A stretch of 64,000 nucleotides of DNA from Duncaniella sp. (GCA_029060405.1 JAIDUB010000081.1:1-64000), one strand, 5' to 3'. Counted from the stretch's first letter, positions 7,775 through 17,724 are shown. The notes: a model not told the origin generated them from the sequence alone. Program-made: numbers and translations.

Positions 7775-10747
7775 TTACATTTTTTCAGGTTTCACCACCA
7801 CGCCGGTGCCCTTGGTGCCGTCGATGCCGATGGCAAGAGGCTCGGGAAGAGTGACTACCCTTACAAAATCAGTCTCGGTCACAGCCGGGATGCTGTCGAG
7901 AAACGCCACATCGTAGAGACCCTTTCCGGCGGCGGTGTCGACTGTAAAGTAGCCCACTCCCATGGAGGTGAGGTTCTGGAAGAAGTGTGTACCCTGACTC
8001 GGCTCGATACGGTAATCGGGCAGCGAGGACTCGACTATGAGACGGGCGTTGGAAATGGCGGGCCATTTCACGGGAATACCCAGAGCCGTGTCCGACGAGC
8101 CCCATCGTCCGGGACCAATCAGGATATAATTTTCTCCCTGAGCCGTAAAGTTACGATTTATTTTTTCAATTTCACGTGCAATCAGTGAATTATTTGTCGA
8201 AGAAAAGCATTCCGGACGCACATATACGACAGATCGGACATTTTCAAACGTCCCGTGGCCCAGCGCGGTGGTCGATTTGAGCAGCAAGCGGTCGTCGGGC
8301 ATCTCCATCAGATGCGGGTCCACCGAATCTTTCCGCTCCACGATAGGACGTATCTGGAGCCAGTAGAGCCGGCCCTTTCCGCGCTCGTTTTCATCGATCA
8401 TGCCGGCAAATTCTATCTCTACCGGCCGCGACATGGCTTTCTGACCCGTAGTGAGCATGAAGTCGAGCGCATCGGCTACGGGGAGCACCTTATGACGCAG
8501 GATATTGTTGAACGTCACCACTCTGCGTCCATCGCCGCTCTCATAGTCGCGAAGCACGTTGTCGCGGAAGTCGTAGGTCGACACCATGTAGCGCAATGCA
8601 CCTTTCATGGCCACGTCCTGAACCTTGAGGCGGGCGAGATTGAAACTGTCGTCGATCTTGAAATCCTCGGGGACGTTGATGGTGTCGAGGGCATAGAGGC
8701 GAGTCTGTGTATCGCGAAGCGCAAGCTGTATCTCCGAGGTCTGAAGCACATTGTCGGGGTGTCGCGGTGAGAAACGCAACCCCACACCGCCGTCCACTAT
8801 GTATTTGCCCAGTCCCACGGCGATTTCCACCACGCCGTCCTCGGGGCGCTCATCGTTGATGGGATAGTAGTTGAGCGACCGTCCCACGCCCGAGAATGAC
8901 GGGAAATAATATCCGTCGACATCCTTGCCTACCACTTCCTGAATTATTACGGCCATCTTTTCCTGATCGATAACGTTGGAAGTAGCGGTCATGTAAGCTT
9001 TGGAATCGGCGTAATATACCGATGCATATACACTCTTGATCGCGTCAGTAACCACGCTGAGCATCTGCGAGGGATCGGCGAGCTTGGGCACCATGTAGGT
9101 AGAATATATGCCGGCAAACGGCTGGTAGTGAGAGTCTTCAAGCAGCGACGACGAGCGTATGGCAAGTGGACGGTCGACTACCTCAAACAGAGCCAGCAGG
9201 TCCTCCTTGATGGTTATGGGAAGTTTTGCCTTGAGGAAGTGCTCGAGTATCACGGAGTCGTCGGCATCGGAGAGAGCGACGGGGTAGAGGTTGTTGGCCG
9301 TCATGAACTCGTCGAATATATCGGTACAGAGCACCACCGTGCGCGGTATCGTGATGGTGAGTCCGTCGAAATCGTCACATACGGGATTCTTCTTGATAAT
9401 CGAGTCGATAAACGCCAGACCGCGTCCCTTGCCTCCGAGCGAGCCTTCGCCTATGCGGGCGAAGTTGGAGTAATGGTCAAACCGATCCTTGCGGAACACT
9501 GCCACGACACCGCGGTTTTTCATCTTGCGGTACTTGACTATCAGGTCGAAGAAAAATTTGCGTGCTTCAGGCGCATCGTCGAGCGACTTGAAGCGGTGTC
9601 GCTTGATAAGCTCGGCTATGGGGAACATGGCGCGGCTGTAGAGCCAGCGCGATATGTCGTTGAACGACGCATGCCAGTAGAGCGACTCGGCGGGAATATC
9701 GAAAATGTGATCCTGAAGATCCTTGAGTGATTTAAGCCGGAAAATTTCCTCGCCTGTCTCGGGATTGCGTATCACGAAGTCGCCGAAGCCGAAATTGTCG
9801 GTGATGGCACGGCCGAGGTCAACAGGAAACTTCTTGGAATTCTTGTCGATAAACGTGCACCCGAGTTCGGCCACATCGTCGGCGTTGGATTTCTCCGACG
9901 ACTCGATGATGATGGGCAGGTAGGGATCGCGCCGGCGCAACTCGCGGGCGAGTTTTATACCCGCTTTCTGATCCTTGTGGCCGTCGTGGTTGAACGATAC
10001 GTCGGTTATCACGCCCAAAATATGGTCGTGGTAGCGCTCATAGAGAGCCATCGCTTCCTCATAGTCGCGGGCAAGCATCACTTTTGGTCGGCCGCGCATG
10101 CGCAGCATCTGCTCGTGCTCGTTGAGCGCTTCGGTCGAGAACTCGCGCGACTGGGCCAGAAGAAACTTGTAGACCTGCGGTAGAACCGATGAATAGAATC
10201 TAACCGAGTCTTCCACGAGGAGAATCATCTGCACGCCCACGTCATTGATGTCGTTTTCAGCGTTCATCTTGTCTTCGAGCAGCTTGATGATGGCGAGGAG
10301 CAGGCCTACGTTGCCGAGCCAGCTGAATACGTAATCGATACCCGTGAAATCTTCGGCGGCAAGCCGTCGCGACACCTCTTTGGAAAACGGAGTGAGCACC
10401 ACGATTGGCAACTCGGGATAAAGCGCTTTTATGGCGCGGGCACCCGTAAAAGTCTCGCTGATGTCGATACCCGGCATCGTTATGACGAGATCGAATTTTG
10501 TGGCGGCAAGTTTCCTGAGCGCCTCAGCGGTATCGGTGACACGGGTCACGCGTGGGGGCGACGACAGATTGAGCGATACGTATTCGAAATACAGCTGCTC
10601 CTCCACGCGACCGTCTTCCTCCATCATGAAGGCGTCGTAGGGCGAGGCGATGAGCAGCACATTGAATATGCGCCGCTGCATGAGATTCTGAAAAGCCGTG
10701 TCTTTAAGATACAGGCGGCTGAGTTCGTCGGCTCCGTGAGATTTCAT
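7775..10747 (-). CDS. PEP/pyruvate-binding (PPDK_N) protein with two receiver-like domains
   Basis: 990 aa, likely cytoplasmic. Residues about 20-165 form a receiver-like fold lacking the usual acidic pair (NVLLIAS). Residues about 175-330 form a second receiver with a better signature: LLVEDS, the phospho-acceptor aspartate in ITDVSF, IIESS and a conserved lysine. The C-terminal half is the ATP-grasp nucleotide-binding domain of PEP synthase and pyruvate phosphate dikinase (GEGSLGGKGRGL, RSSSLLEDS, IGPGRWGSSD). I find no swivelling phosphohistidine domain and no PEP/pyruvate TIM barrel, so it cannot be a complete PEP synthase despite being commonly annotated so. A phosphorylation-controlled kinase or phosphotransferase is possible. 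Confidence 0.85.
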   Translation of the reverse strand: MKSHGADELSRLYLKDTAFQNLMQRRIFNVLLIASPYDAFMMEEDGRVEEQLYFEYVSLNLSSPPRVTRVTDTAEALRKLAATKFDLVITMPGIDISETFTGARAIKALYPELPIVVLTPFSKEVSRRLAAEDFTGIDYVFSWLGNVGLLLAIIKLLEDKMNAENDINDVGVQMILLVEDSVRFYSSVLPQVYKFLLAQSREFSTEALNEHEQMLRMRGRPKVMLARDYEEAMALYERYHDHILGVITDVSFNHDGHKDQKAGIKLARELRRRDPYLPIIIESSEKSNADDVAELGCTFIDKNSKKFPVDLGRAITDNFGFGDFVIRNPETGEEIFRLKSLKDLQDHIFDIPAESLYWHASFNDISRWLYSRAMFPIAELIKRHRFKSLDDAPEARKFFFDLIVKYRKMKNRGVVAVFRKDRFDHYSNFARIGEGSLGGKGRGLAFIDSIIKKNPVCDDFDGLTITIPRTVVLCTDIFDEFMTANNLYPVALSDADDSVILEHFLKAKLPITIKEDLLALFEVVDRPLAIRSSSLLEDSHYQPFAGIYSTYMVPKLADPSQMLSVVTDAIKSVYASVYYADSKAYMTATSNVIDQEKMAVIIQEVVGKDVDGYYFPSFSGVGRSLNYYPINDERPEDGVVEIAVGLGKYIVDGGVGLRFSPRHPDNVLQTSEIQLALRDTQTRLYALDTINVPEDFKIDDSFNLARLKVQDVAMKGALRYMVSTYDFRDNVLRDYESGDGRRVVTFNNILRHKVLPVADALDFMLTTGQKAMSRPVEIEFAGMIDENERGKGRLYWLQIRPIVERKDSVDPHLMEMPDDRLLLKSTTALGHGTFENVRSVVYVRPECFSSTNNSLIAREIEKINRNFTAQGENYILIGPGRWGSSDTALGIPVKWPAISNARLIVESSLPDYRIEPSQGTHFFQNLTSMGVGYFTVDTAAGKGLYDVAFLDSIPAVTETDFVRVVTLPEPLAIGIDGTKGTGVVVKPEKM

Positions 10748-10765
10748 TTCAGGCGAGAGGGCTTG

Positions 10766-12364
10766 TTACTTGAATATCCTTGAATATTTCGAGAGGAGTG
10801 CGCTGAAACGTGAATCGCCGCGCAGGGGAGCCACGTTGAGGTTGGCCTCGTCGGCGCGGGTCCATGCGTGGAAGTTGGCATAGCCTTTTTCAAGCGATTT
10901 TTCCATGCATGCAAAAGCTTTGTCAAGATTGCCGTCCCATGCGAAGAAGCATGCGCCGTAGTAGTTGACCAGACCGTCATAGTCCTCGGCAGTGGAGAGC
11001 ACCTTGTTCATCCAGCGTCGGCCGTCGTCGTCGCGACCGAGTGCAAGCATGGCGAAGCCGCGAAGCGATCTTACGTTGTCGAAGTCATAATCCATGTCGA
11101 GCACCCGCTCGTAGCTTGCGCGACCGCTCTTGGCGTTGTTGCGGAACTTCTCGAGCACCCATCCGCGCAGTATGTACAGCTCGGGGTCTTCCGGATTGTT
11201 CATGGCCGCCTCGCTGAGGGCTACCGAAGCCTCGGTGTAATTCTTGAGGGCAATAAGGGCATTGGCGCGGGCTATGAGGGCGGCATTGGATTCGGGATTG
11301 GATTCCACTGCCTTGTCGGCGCTTGCAAGCGCGTTTTCAGCTTCATTGAGAGCAAGAAGAATCTTTGACTTGAGCACGTTATAGTCAGTGTTGTCGGGTG
11401 CGGCTCCCACGGCATAGTCGGCATTGAGCATAGCTTTTTCATATTCGCCCAGAGCGTAGTAACATTCGGCGAGCGCCGCGTTTATGCCGGGATAGGAGTC
11501 AAGATGACCTTCGATGATTTTGTTGTAATCGTCGATAGCCGCCATGTAGTTGCAGTGGTTTTGCGCGATCATGGCACGGATGTAGTAGAACATTCCGTTT
11601 TGAGGCGCCTGACGTATCGCGTTGGATAGTCCGGCTATCACCACCGGATAATCGGAGCGCGAGAGCATGACCAGATGAGCCAGCGCGCGACCGGTATTCT
11701 GCTCGTCGGTGGATATTGCCATGATGTAGTCGTCGACCGCTCCTTGAGGATTGCCCATCATTGTGTGGACGTCGGCGCGACGCATATATACCTCGCTGTT
11801 GTTGGGCGATAGGGTGAGGGCCTGATCGATAAGCTCGTTGGCGGTACCGAGATTGTTTTCCTTCACGGCGATACGGGCCAGACCGAACACGGCCTCAAGG
11901 CTGCGGGAGTTCATCTGCTGCATTATCTTGAAGTCGGTCTTAGCCTCGGGGTAACGCTCGAGGTTGTACAGCGCCGTGGCACGCTGGTATATGGTGGGGA
12001 AATCGCCGGGTATAAGCGTGAGCACTTCATTGAAGTCGGCAAGAGCCTTTTCATAGCGGTGGTTCATCATCTGGATGTTGCCTCGCAGCGAGTAGGCTTG
12101 CGCGCGCATGTCGGTCTCCGATTCGGGAATATACTTGAGTGCGAGATCGATGTCGGCCAGTGCCTTCACATAATCGTCGCGGCGGTAATATTCGTTGGCG
12201 CGGCGGAAGAGCGCTTCCCAGTCGTGGGGATCTTCGTTGAGCACACTTGTGTAAGCCTTCATCAGGGCTTCGGCAAACGGATCGGTTTCAGTCTGGGCGT
12301 TTACTCCTAAAGCTGTAGCGCCGAGGAGCAGTCCGGGTATTATGATGCGTTTAAAAAATTTCAT
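10766..12364 (-). CDS. Secreted tetratricopeptide-repeat protein
   Basis: 532 aa with an N-terminal signal peptide ending at GVNAQ. Almost the whole mature protein consists of about a dozen TPR units, visible as repeats such as EALFRRANEYYRRDDYVKALADIDLAL and AYSLRGNIQMMNHRYEKALADFNEVL. TPR arrays are protein-protein scaffolds, and a periplasmic role in envelope assembly is plausible but not shown. It is 18 bp upstream of the receiver/PPDK_N gene and 27 bp downstream of kdsA, so it belongs to the same transcript. Confidence 0.85.
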   Translation of the reverse strand: MKFFKRIIIPGLLLGATALGVNAQTETDPFAEALMKAYTSVLNEDPHDWEALFRRANEYYRRDDYVKALADIDLALKYIPESETDMRAQAYSLRGNIQMMNHRYEKALADFNEVLTLIPGDFPTIYQRATALYNLERYPEAKTDFKIMQQMNSRSLEAVFGLARIAVKENNLGTANELIDQALTLSPNNSEVYMRRADVHTMMGNPQGAVDDYIMAISTDEQNTGRALAHLVMLSRSDYPVVIAGLSNAIRQAPQNGMFYYIRAMIAQNHCNYMAAIDDYNKIIEGHLDSYPGINAALAECYYALGEYEKAMLNADYAVGAAPDNTDYNVLKSKILLALNEAENALASADKAVESNPESNAALIARANALIALKNYTEASVALSEAAMNNPEDPELYILRGWVLEKFRNNAKSGRASYERVLDMDYDFDNVRSLRGFAMLALGRDDDGRRWMNKVLSTAEDYDGLVNYYGACFFAWDGNLDKAFACMEKSLEKGYANFHAWTRADEANLNVAPLRGDSRFSALLSKYSRIFK

Positions 12365-12391
12365 TGTGATAAAGATATGATTGGCTTATGA

Positions 12392-13204
12392 TTAGAAGTT
12401 GTTGACCACGCGGCGGAGTTCTACGAGCTGCTTGAGCAGTCGGGGAAGTCGGTCGAGGGGAAGCATGTTGGCGCCGTCGCTCTTGGCTTTCGACGGTTCG
12501 GGATGTGTCTCGATGAAAAGACCGTCGACGCCCACGGCTATACCGGCACGGGCTATGGTGTCGATGAGGTCGGGTCGACCGCCGGTCACACCCTTGGGCT
12601 GGTTGGGCTGCTGGAGCGAATGGGTTGCGTCGAGAATCACGGGCACTCCGAATTTCTGCATCTCGGGAATACCGCGGTAATCAACTATAAGGTCTTGATA
12701 GCCAAATGATACGCCGCGTTCTGTCACGGCTACATTGTTGTTTCCGGCATCGCGCACCTTATCGATGGCAAAGGTCATAGCCTCGGGCGAAAGGAACTGA
12801 CCTTTCTTGATGTTGACGGCTTTGCCGGTGCGGGCGGCGGCAAGAAGCAGGTCGGTCTGGCGGCAAAGGAACGCAGGTATCTGAAGCACGTCGACATACT
12901 CGGCAGCCATAGCGGCTTCCTCGGGCGAATGGATGTCGGTCACTACCGGCACGCCAAATTCCTTGCGCACCTTTGCGAGAATCTTCAGTGCCTCGTGGTC
13001 GCCTATTCCTGTAAAGGAATCGAGTCGCGAGCGGTTGGCTTTGCGGTATGACCCCTTGAACACGTAGGGGATATTGAGCTCCGAAGTGAGCTTCACGATA
13101 GTTTCGGCTATGTTCATTGCCATTGCCTCTCCCTCGATTACACAGGGGCCCGCAAGGAGGAAGAACATAGGCTGCGAACTGTAGTTTTCAAACTTGAAAT
13201 CCAT
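12392..13204 (-). CDS. kdsA: 3-deoxy-8-phosphooctulonate synthase KdsA
   Basis: Condenses PEP with arabinose 5-phosphate to KDO-8-phosphate, the first committed step to the inner-core sugar of lipopolysaccharide. Family motifs are all present: GPCVIEG, the arginine-rich KGSYRKANRSR, VTERG, DATHSLQQP and the C-terminal DGLFIETHP. The length of 270 aa is normal. The gene begins 9 bp after the rsmE stop. The DATHSLQ segment is typical, but I did not attempt to decide whether the enzyme is metal dependent. Confidence 0.96.
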   Translation of the reverse strand: MDFKFENYSSQPMFFLLAGPCVIEGEAMAMNIAETIVKLTSELNIPYVFKGSYRKANRSRLDSFTGIGDHEALKILAKVRKEFGVPVVTDIHSPEEAAMAAEYVDVLQIPAFLCRQTDLLLAAARTGKAVNIKKGQFLSPEAMTFAIDKVRDAGNNNVAVTERGVSFGYQDLIVDYRGIPEMQKFGVPVILDATHSLQQPNQPKGVTGGRPDLIDTIARAGIAVGVDGLFIETHPEPSKAKSDGANMLPLDRLPRLLKQLVELRRVVNNF

Positions 13205-13213
13205 TGATATATT

Positions 13214-13933
13214 CTATATATTAATGTGGTTGATCTGGTCTATTATATGACAGGCCGACACGGCATAGAGTGCGGCGGTCTCGGTGCGGAGGCGGTTTTT
13301 GCCAAGAGTCACGGCCGAGAATCCGGCACCGAGAGTCAATTCTATCTCGGCCGGAGAGAAATCACCCTCGGGCCCTATGAGAATTATCGTATTGCCGCCC
13401 GGGCGGTAAAGTGAAGTGAAATCCTTGAGCTCCACGGTGTCGTCGCAGTATGCTATCGCTTTGGTATATCCGTCGAAATCACCTGTGATTTTGTGAATCG
13501 GTGTCATTTCATCTATTACGGGAAGCACGGCTTTCAGCGACTGCTTCATGGCCGAGACCGCGATTTTTTCCAGCCGCTCGGTCTTGATTTCCTTGCGCTC
13601 CGATCGGGCGCAGAGCATGGGGATGATACGGTTTACGCCTATCTCGGTAAGCTTTTCCACCATCCATTCCATACGGTCGAGATGTTTTGTGGGCGCAACC
13701 GCCACCACAATCTGCTGTGACCACGGGAGAGGTTGGGTATCGCAGGAAATAATCTCGACTGCGGCGCGCTTGGAGTGGGCTTCGGTCATGCGGCACTGAT
13801 ACACGTTGCCGCGCCCGTCGATGACCTGCAGCGGATCACCGGATTTCATGCGAAGCACCCTCACGGCATGAGCCGAGTCGCTCTCGGGAAGCCGGAGCGT
13901 GTCAGCGATTTCGGGGGCGTAGAATTGTATCAT
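13214..13933 (-). CDS. rsmE: 16S rRNA m3U1498 methyltransferase RsmE
   Basis: Uses S-adenosylmethionine to methylate N3 of U1498 in the decoding region of 16S rRNA. An N-terminal PUA-like domain (residues about 1-70, HAVRVLRMKSGD) is followed by a SPOUT fold. The knot signature GPEGDFSPAEI and LGKNRLRTETAAL lie near the C-terminus. 239 aa is the usual size. It sits 18 bp after the MFS gene and 9 bp before kdsA, in the minus-strand operon. Confidence 0.94.
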   Translation of the reverse strand: MIQFYAPEIADTLRLPESDSAHAVRVLRMKSGDPLQVIDGRGNVYQCRMTEAHSKRAAVEIISCDTQPLPWSQQIVVAVAPTKHLDRMEWMVEKLTEIGVNRIIPMLCARSERKEIKTERLEKIAVSAMKQSLKAVLPVIDEMTPIHKITGDFDGYTKAIAYCDDTVELKDFTSLYRPGGNTIILIGPEGDFSPAEIELTLGAGFSAVTLGKNRLRTETAALYAVSACHIIDQINHINI

Positions 13934-13951
13934 TGCCTTGTGGATAATCGG

Positions 13952-15319
13952 TTATTCTTCTACGGGAGCGTCAACAAATCCGTCGGGAGCGGCCTGCTCG
14001 GTAACCTCGGGTTGGTCAGGCGACTGACGTTTTTCCTTGAATATTATCATGAACAGCACGGCCACTACCAGTGCATAGGCTGCGAATATGGCCCAGCTTG
14101 TCTGCCAGCCATGCAGCACTGCCACGGGATTGTCCTGTATGGCGGGATTGAATACGAGATTGTTCACTACCACCGAGCCGGCGATAAGCGTACCCAGCGA
14201 GGCGCCTATGCCGTTGGTCATAAGCATGAACAGGCCCTGTGCCGAGCTGCGCTGTGCGGGAGGAGTCTGAGAGTCGACATACAGTCCGCCCGACACATTG
14301 AAGAAGTCAAATGCCACGCCGTAGACTATACACGACATTATGAGGTAGCCCACGCCCGAAGGGGATGTGTTGCCGATGGAGAAGAATCCGAAGCGGAGCA
14401 CCCATGCAAACATCGCTATAAGCATCACACCCTTGATGCCGTAGCGCTTTAGGCAGAAGGGTATCAGGAGGATGCACAGAGCCTCGGCGCACTGCGATAT
14501 GGAGATGAGGAATGTGGGATTCTGTGCCCAGAAGCCGCCTTCATAGCCCGGAACGCTGTTGAACTGATATATATAGCTCGATCCGTAGCTGTTGGTGATC
14601 TGAAGCGAGACGCCAAGGAACATGCAGAAGATGAAGAATATAGCCATCTCCTTGCGCTTGAAGAGCGAGAATGCTTTCACTCCGAGGCTGTCGGCAAGCG
14701 ATTTGCTTTCCGATTTCTTTACTGGGCAGTCGGGGAGGGTGAGGCAGTAGGCGGCGAGCACGAGACTGAGCGCACCCGAGAGATAAAACTGTGTATAACT
14801 GTGCTGTATTTCCACTCCGCCTATCGAGATGAAGTTTACGGCAAGTTCGGCCACGATGAATCCCACGGTGCCGAATACGCGGATGGGCGGAAACTCCTTG
14901 ACCGTGTCGAGGCGATTCTGTTCAAGCACGTTGAATGCAACGGAGTTGGACATTCCTATCGTGGGCATGAAAAATGCCACCGATATGGCGTAGAGGGTGA
15001 AAATGGATGTAAACGGCAGCTGATCGCCCGAAACGGATGCCACGTAGCCGGCCGCAATCATGAAGATGCCGGCAAGCAACTGGCAAAGGCTGAGAGTCTT
15101 TTGTGCAGGAATCCAGCGGTCGGCGATGATGCCTACGATTGCAGGCATGAATATCGATACTATACCTTGGGCGGTGTAGAACCAGAAAACGTAGTTGCCC
15201 AGACCGTGGTTGGCAAGATACATACCCATCGAGATCAGGTAAGCTCCCCAGATGGCAAACTCGAGGAAGTTCATCACCGTGAGCCTCGCCTTGATCTGAA
15301 ATGTATTTGAATTAGTCAT
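13952..15319 (-). CDS. MFS transporter of the nucleoside:proton symporter type
   Basis: 455 aa with twelve predicted membrane helices. The N-terminal KARLTVMNFLEFAIWGAYLISMG and the loop VDSQTPPAQRSSAQGLFML resemble the NupG/XapB nucleoside permease family that is common in Bacteroidetes. It is expected to import nucleosides with protons across the inner membrane. The C-terminal tail is short and acidic. It is followed at 18 bp by rsmE. Substrate specificity cannot be read from the sequence and a sugar substrate is an alternative. Confidence 0.8.
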   Translation of the reverse strand: MTNSNTFQIKARLTVMNFLEFAIWGAYLISMGMYLANHGLGNYVFWFYTAQGIVSIFMPAIVGIIADRWIPAQKTLSLCQLLAGIFMIAAGYVASVSGDQLPFTSIFTLYAISVAFFMPTIGMSNSVAFNVLEQNRLDTVKEFPPIRVFGTVGFIVAELAVNFISIGGVEIQHSYTQFYLSGALSLVLAAYCLTLPDCPVKKSESKSLADSLGVKAFSLFKRKEMAIFFIFCMFLGVSLQITNSYGSSYIYQFNSVPGYEGGFWAQNPTFLISISQCAEALCILLIPFCLKRYGIKGVMLIAMFAWVLRFGFFSIGNTSPSGVGYLIMSCIVYGVAFDFFNVSGGLYVDSQTPPAQRSSAQGLFMLMTNGIGASLGTLIAGSVVVNNLVFNPAIQDNPVAVLHGWQTSWAIFAAYALVVAVLFMIIFKEKRQSPDQPEVTEQAAPDGFVDAPVEE

Positions 15320-15360
15320 AGTGTAATAAACAGTTGAAAGTGGTATTGGACGTGTTAAGG

Positions 15361-16065
15361 TTATTCGGTTGCGGGTTGGTCGGTAGGGTTGTCGCGTTGC
15401 ATGCGCTTCTGTTTCAGTATAGCCATTACCCGGGCGGCTTCTTCGTATTCCTCGCGCTCGGTCAGGCGCGCTATGGTGCGCTCAAGTTCCTCGATGGCGT
15501 AGTTCTCGAGTCGCGGCTCGCGGGTATACGATGATTCTTCCTCCGCTTCCTCCGAAAGCATTTCATCGTCGGTGTCGTCATCGTCATAGCTCTCAAATCC
15601 GGTATCGTCGTCATCTTCCTCGTCATCGCCGCCTTCATGATTCTCCTCCTCGACTTCAAGGAGAAAACCGGTCTGATCGAGAATAGCCTGAGTGGTATAT
15701 ATGGGCGAACCGGTGCGCATGGCTATTGCTATGCCGTCGCTGGTGCGGGAGTCGATCACTACGGTGCGGTCGCCGTCGGTAAACGTCAGTTCACACGAGA
15801 ATATGCCATCCTCAAATTTGTAGATGAAAGCTTCCTTTAGCTTTACGCCAAACGTGTGGGCAAACGACACGAAAAGGTCATGAGTCATGGGGCGCGGCGG
15901 CTTTATGCTCTCCATGGTCATGGCTATCGACTGAGCCTCGGCGGGGCCTATTACCACCGGGATGCGGTAAGGGCCGTTGACCTGCGCCAGTATCAGTGCA
16001 TAGGCACCCTGCTGTATCTGGCTGTAGGAGAGCCCGAGGACTTTCAATCTTATTCTTTGTTCCAT
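15361..16065 (-). CDS. Bifunctional nuclease (BFN/DUF151) domain protein with UVR motif
   Basis: 234 aa in three parts. Residues 1-135 form the BFN domain, with the signature GPAEAQSIAMTME and DSRTSDGIAIAMR. Residues about 138-180 are a very acidic linker (DDEEDDDDTGFESYDDDD). Residues about 190-225 carry a UVR motif (LERTIARLTEREEYEEAARVMAILKQ) like that through which UvrB contacts UvrC. This arrangement is conserved in Bacteroidetes. BFN proteins have been described with DNase and RNase activity, but the cellular role is unsettled. It is positioned 30 bp after mnmA. Confidence 0.9.
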   Translation of the reverse strand: MEQRIRLKVLGLSYSQIQQGAYALILAQVNGPYRIPVVIGPAEAQSIAMTMESIKPPRPMTHDLFVSFAHTFGVKLKEAFIYKFEDGIFSCELTFTDGDRTVVIDSRTSDGIAIAMRTGSPIYTTQAILDQTGFLLEVEEENHEGGDDEEDDDDTGFESYDDDDTDDEMLSEEAEEESSYTREPRLENYAIEELERTIARLTEREEYEEAARVMAILKQKRMQRDNPTDQPATE

Positions 16066-16095
16066 ATATTATATATGTGGTGGAATTATGATTGA

Positions 16096-17184
16096 TTACA
16101 CATTGATGTTACCTCCCGAAATCACACCGCTGCCGAGACAGATGGTTTTCTCGGGATTATAAATTACGCCAAACTGACCCGGGGCTATGCCCTGAACCCG
16201 TCCCGGCGACGTGATGATGTATTCGCTTTCAGTGCCGGGCACACGCGACAGCGTGGCGGGCATGAACTCGGGAGTGTGGCGGTTTTTAAATGTTATCTCC
16301 ACATTTTCACATGCTTCGGGCCACGGATCGCGGGTGATCCAGTGCATTTCGGCAAGATGCAGCGCGTGGCCGTATTGCTTCTCGGTGTCATATCCGCGCG
16401 ACACGTAGATCACATTGTCGTGCACATTCTTGCGCACCACATACCACGGACCGCCCGAAAGGCCGAGGCCCTTGCGCTGACCTATGGTGTGGAACCAGAA
16501 TCCGCGGTGCTCTCCCAGCTTGCGCCCTGTCTCGAGCTCGACAATCGCGCCGGGACGCTCGCCGAGATGGCGGCGGATGAAATCGTTGTAATTGATCTTG
16601 CCGAGGAAACATATTCCCTGACTGTCGCGGCGGTAGGCGTTGGGCATGCGGGTCTCCACTGCTATCTCCCTCACGCGCGACTTGGGCATGTCGCCAATGG
16701 GAAACATAAGATGCGAAAGCTGGTCATAGGATATCTGAGCGAGGAAGTCAGTCTGATCCTTTACAAGATCCACAGCTGTGCCCAGATATACAAGCCCGTC
16801 GTCGCCGTCGACGGTGGTGGCGTAATGCCCCGTGGCCGTACGATCAAATTCGTGACCCCACCGCTGCTCGAAAAATCCGAACTTTATCATCTTGTTGCAC
16901 ATGATATCGGGGTTGGGGGTCAGTCCCTCGCGCACGGTGCGCAGGGCGTATTCCATCACGTTGTCCCAGTATTCCTGATGGAGCGAAACTATGTCAAAGG
17001 GCAGCCGGTAGCGCTCGGCAATGAAGCGGCACATCTCGATATCTTCCTCGGCCGAGCAGTCGCCCTCGTCGGTATCGAGACCTATACGGATATAAAACAG
17101 GTGCAGGTCATGTCCCTGCTCGAGAAGCCTGTGCACCGCAACGGCACTGTCGACTCCGCCTGATATCAATACTGCAACTTTCAT
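16096..17184 (-). CDS. mnmA: tRNA-uridine 2-sulfurtransferase MnmA
   Basis: Adenylates and then thiolates U34 of glutamate, lysine and glutamine tRNAs. The PP-loop SGGVDSAVA is at residues 8-16. The two catalytic cysteines are in NPDIMCNK (near residue 98) and DSQGICFLG (near residue 195), with GHYA and HTIGQRKGLG between or after them. 362 aa is the usual length. Its start overlaps the stop of the DoxX gene as TAATG, so the two are translationally coupled. Confidence 0.95.
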   Translation of the reverse strand: MKVAVLISGGVDSAVAVHRLLEQGHDLHLFYIRIGLDTDEGDCSAEEDIEMCRFIAERYRLPFDIVSLHQEYWDNVMEYALRTVREGLTPNPDIMCNKMIKFGFFEQRWGHEFDRTATGHYATTVDGDDGLVYLGTAVDLVKDQTDFLAQISYDQLSHLMFPIGDMPKSRVREIAVETRMPNAYRRDSQGICFLGKINYNDFIRRHLGERPGAIVELETGRKLGEHRGFWFHTIGQRKGLGLSGGPWYVVRKNVHDNVIYVSRGYDTEKQYGHALHLAEMHWITRDPWPEACENVEITFKNRHTPEFMPATLSRVPGTESEYIITSPGRVQGIAPGQFGVIYNPEKTICLGSGVISGGNINV

Positions 17185-17693
17185 TATACTTCCTCGAGCA
17201 CTTCTTCTTCAGTCTTGCCGTGACGGTCAATTATATACAGAGATATGAAATAATCCAGCGAAATCTTGCCCGGCCCCACTATGAGCAGAAACAGGTATAT
17301 GCCTATGAACATGATGGGAAGATAACCGGGATCGGTGCTGTCGAGGCCGTAGACCGGCAGATTGGGCACCATGTCGTGGAGTATGTAATACTCGGCGGCT
17401 ATCATGGCCACCACCGGAGGCACCACGCTCATGCGTGTAAGGAATCCCACCATGATAAGCAGCGAGCATCCGAGCTCTATGATGATCATTATGATCAGCG
17501 AGCACATGGGCGACATGTTGAGCACCGTGGGGAAGTCGAGGCACAATTCATTGAAATTTACCAGATGGCGTATGCCGAATTGCATCATCATCACGCCCAC
17601 GAAAAGGCGCAGAAACAGCCGTCCCATATTCGGGTAGCTGCGGCCGATGGAATTTAGATAGAAATTGACTGTCGAGTTGAGGAAGCCGTTCAT
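17184..17693 (-). CDS. DoxX-family inner-membrane protein
   Basis: 169 aa with four hydrophobic helices and the DoxX-type opening segment GRLFLRLFVGVMMMQFGIRHL. The C-terminal tail is cytoplasmic and acidic (KTEEEVLEEV). DoxX proteins are small membrane proteins of mostly unknown, sometimes redox-linked, function. Adjacency to a thioredoxin-like protein (31 bp upstream) and mnmA fits a thiol or redox context, but that link is inferred. Confidence 0.8.
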   Translation of the reverse strand: MNGFLNSTVNFYLNSIGRSYPNMGRLFLRLFVGVMMMQFGIRHLVNFNELCLDFPTVLNMSPMCSLIIMIIIELGCSLLIMVGFLTRMSVVPPVVAMIAAEYYILHDMVPNLPVYGLDSTDPGYLPIMFIGIYLFLLIVGPGKISLDYFISLYIIDRHGKTEEEVLEEV

Positions 17694-17724
17694 ATCAGTG
17701 GAATATTATGAGAAAGAGAGGAAA

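Noticed and set aside
7775-10747. Complete phosphoenolpyruvate synthase
   Set aside because: Only the nucleotide-binding domain is present; the phosphohistidine and PEP-binding domains are missing.
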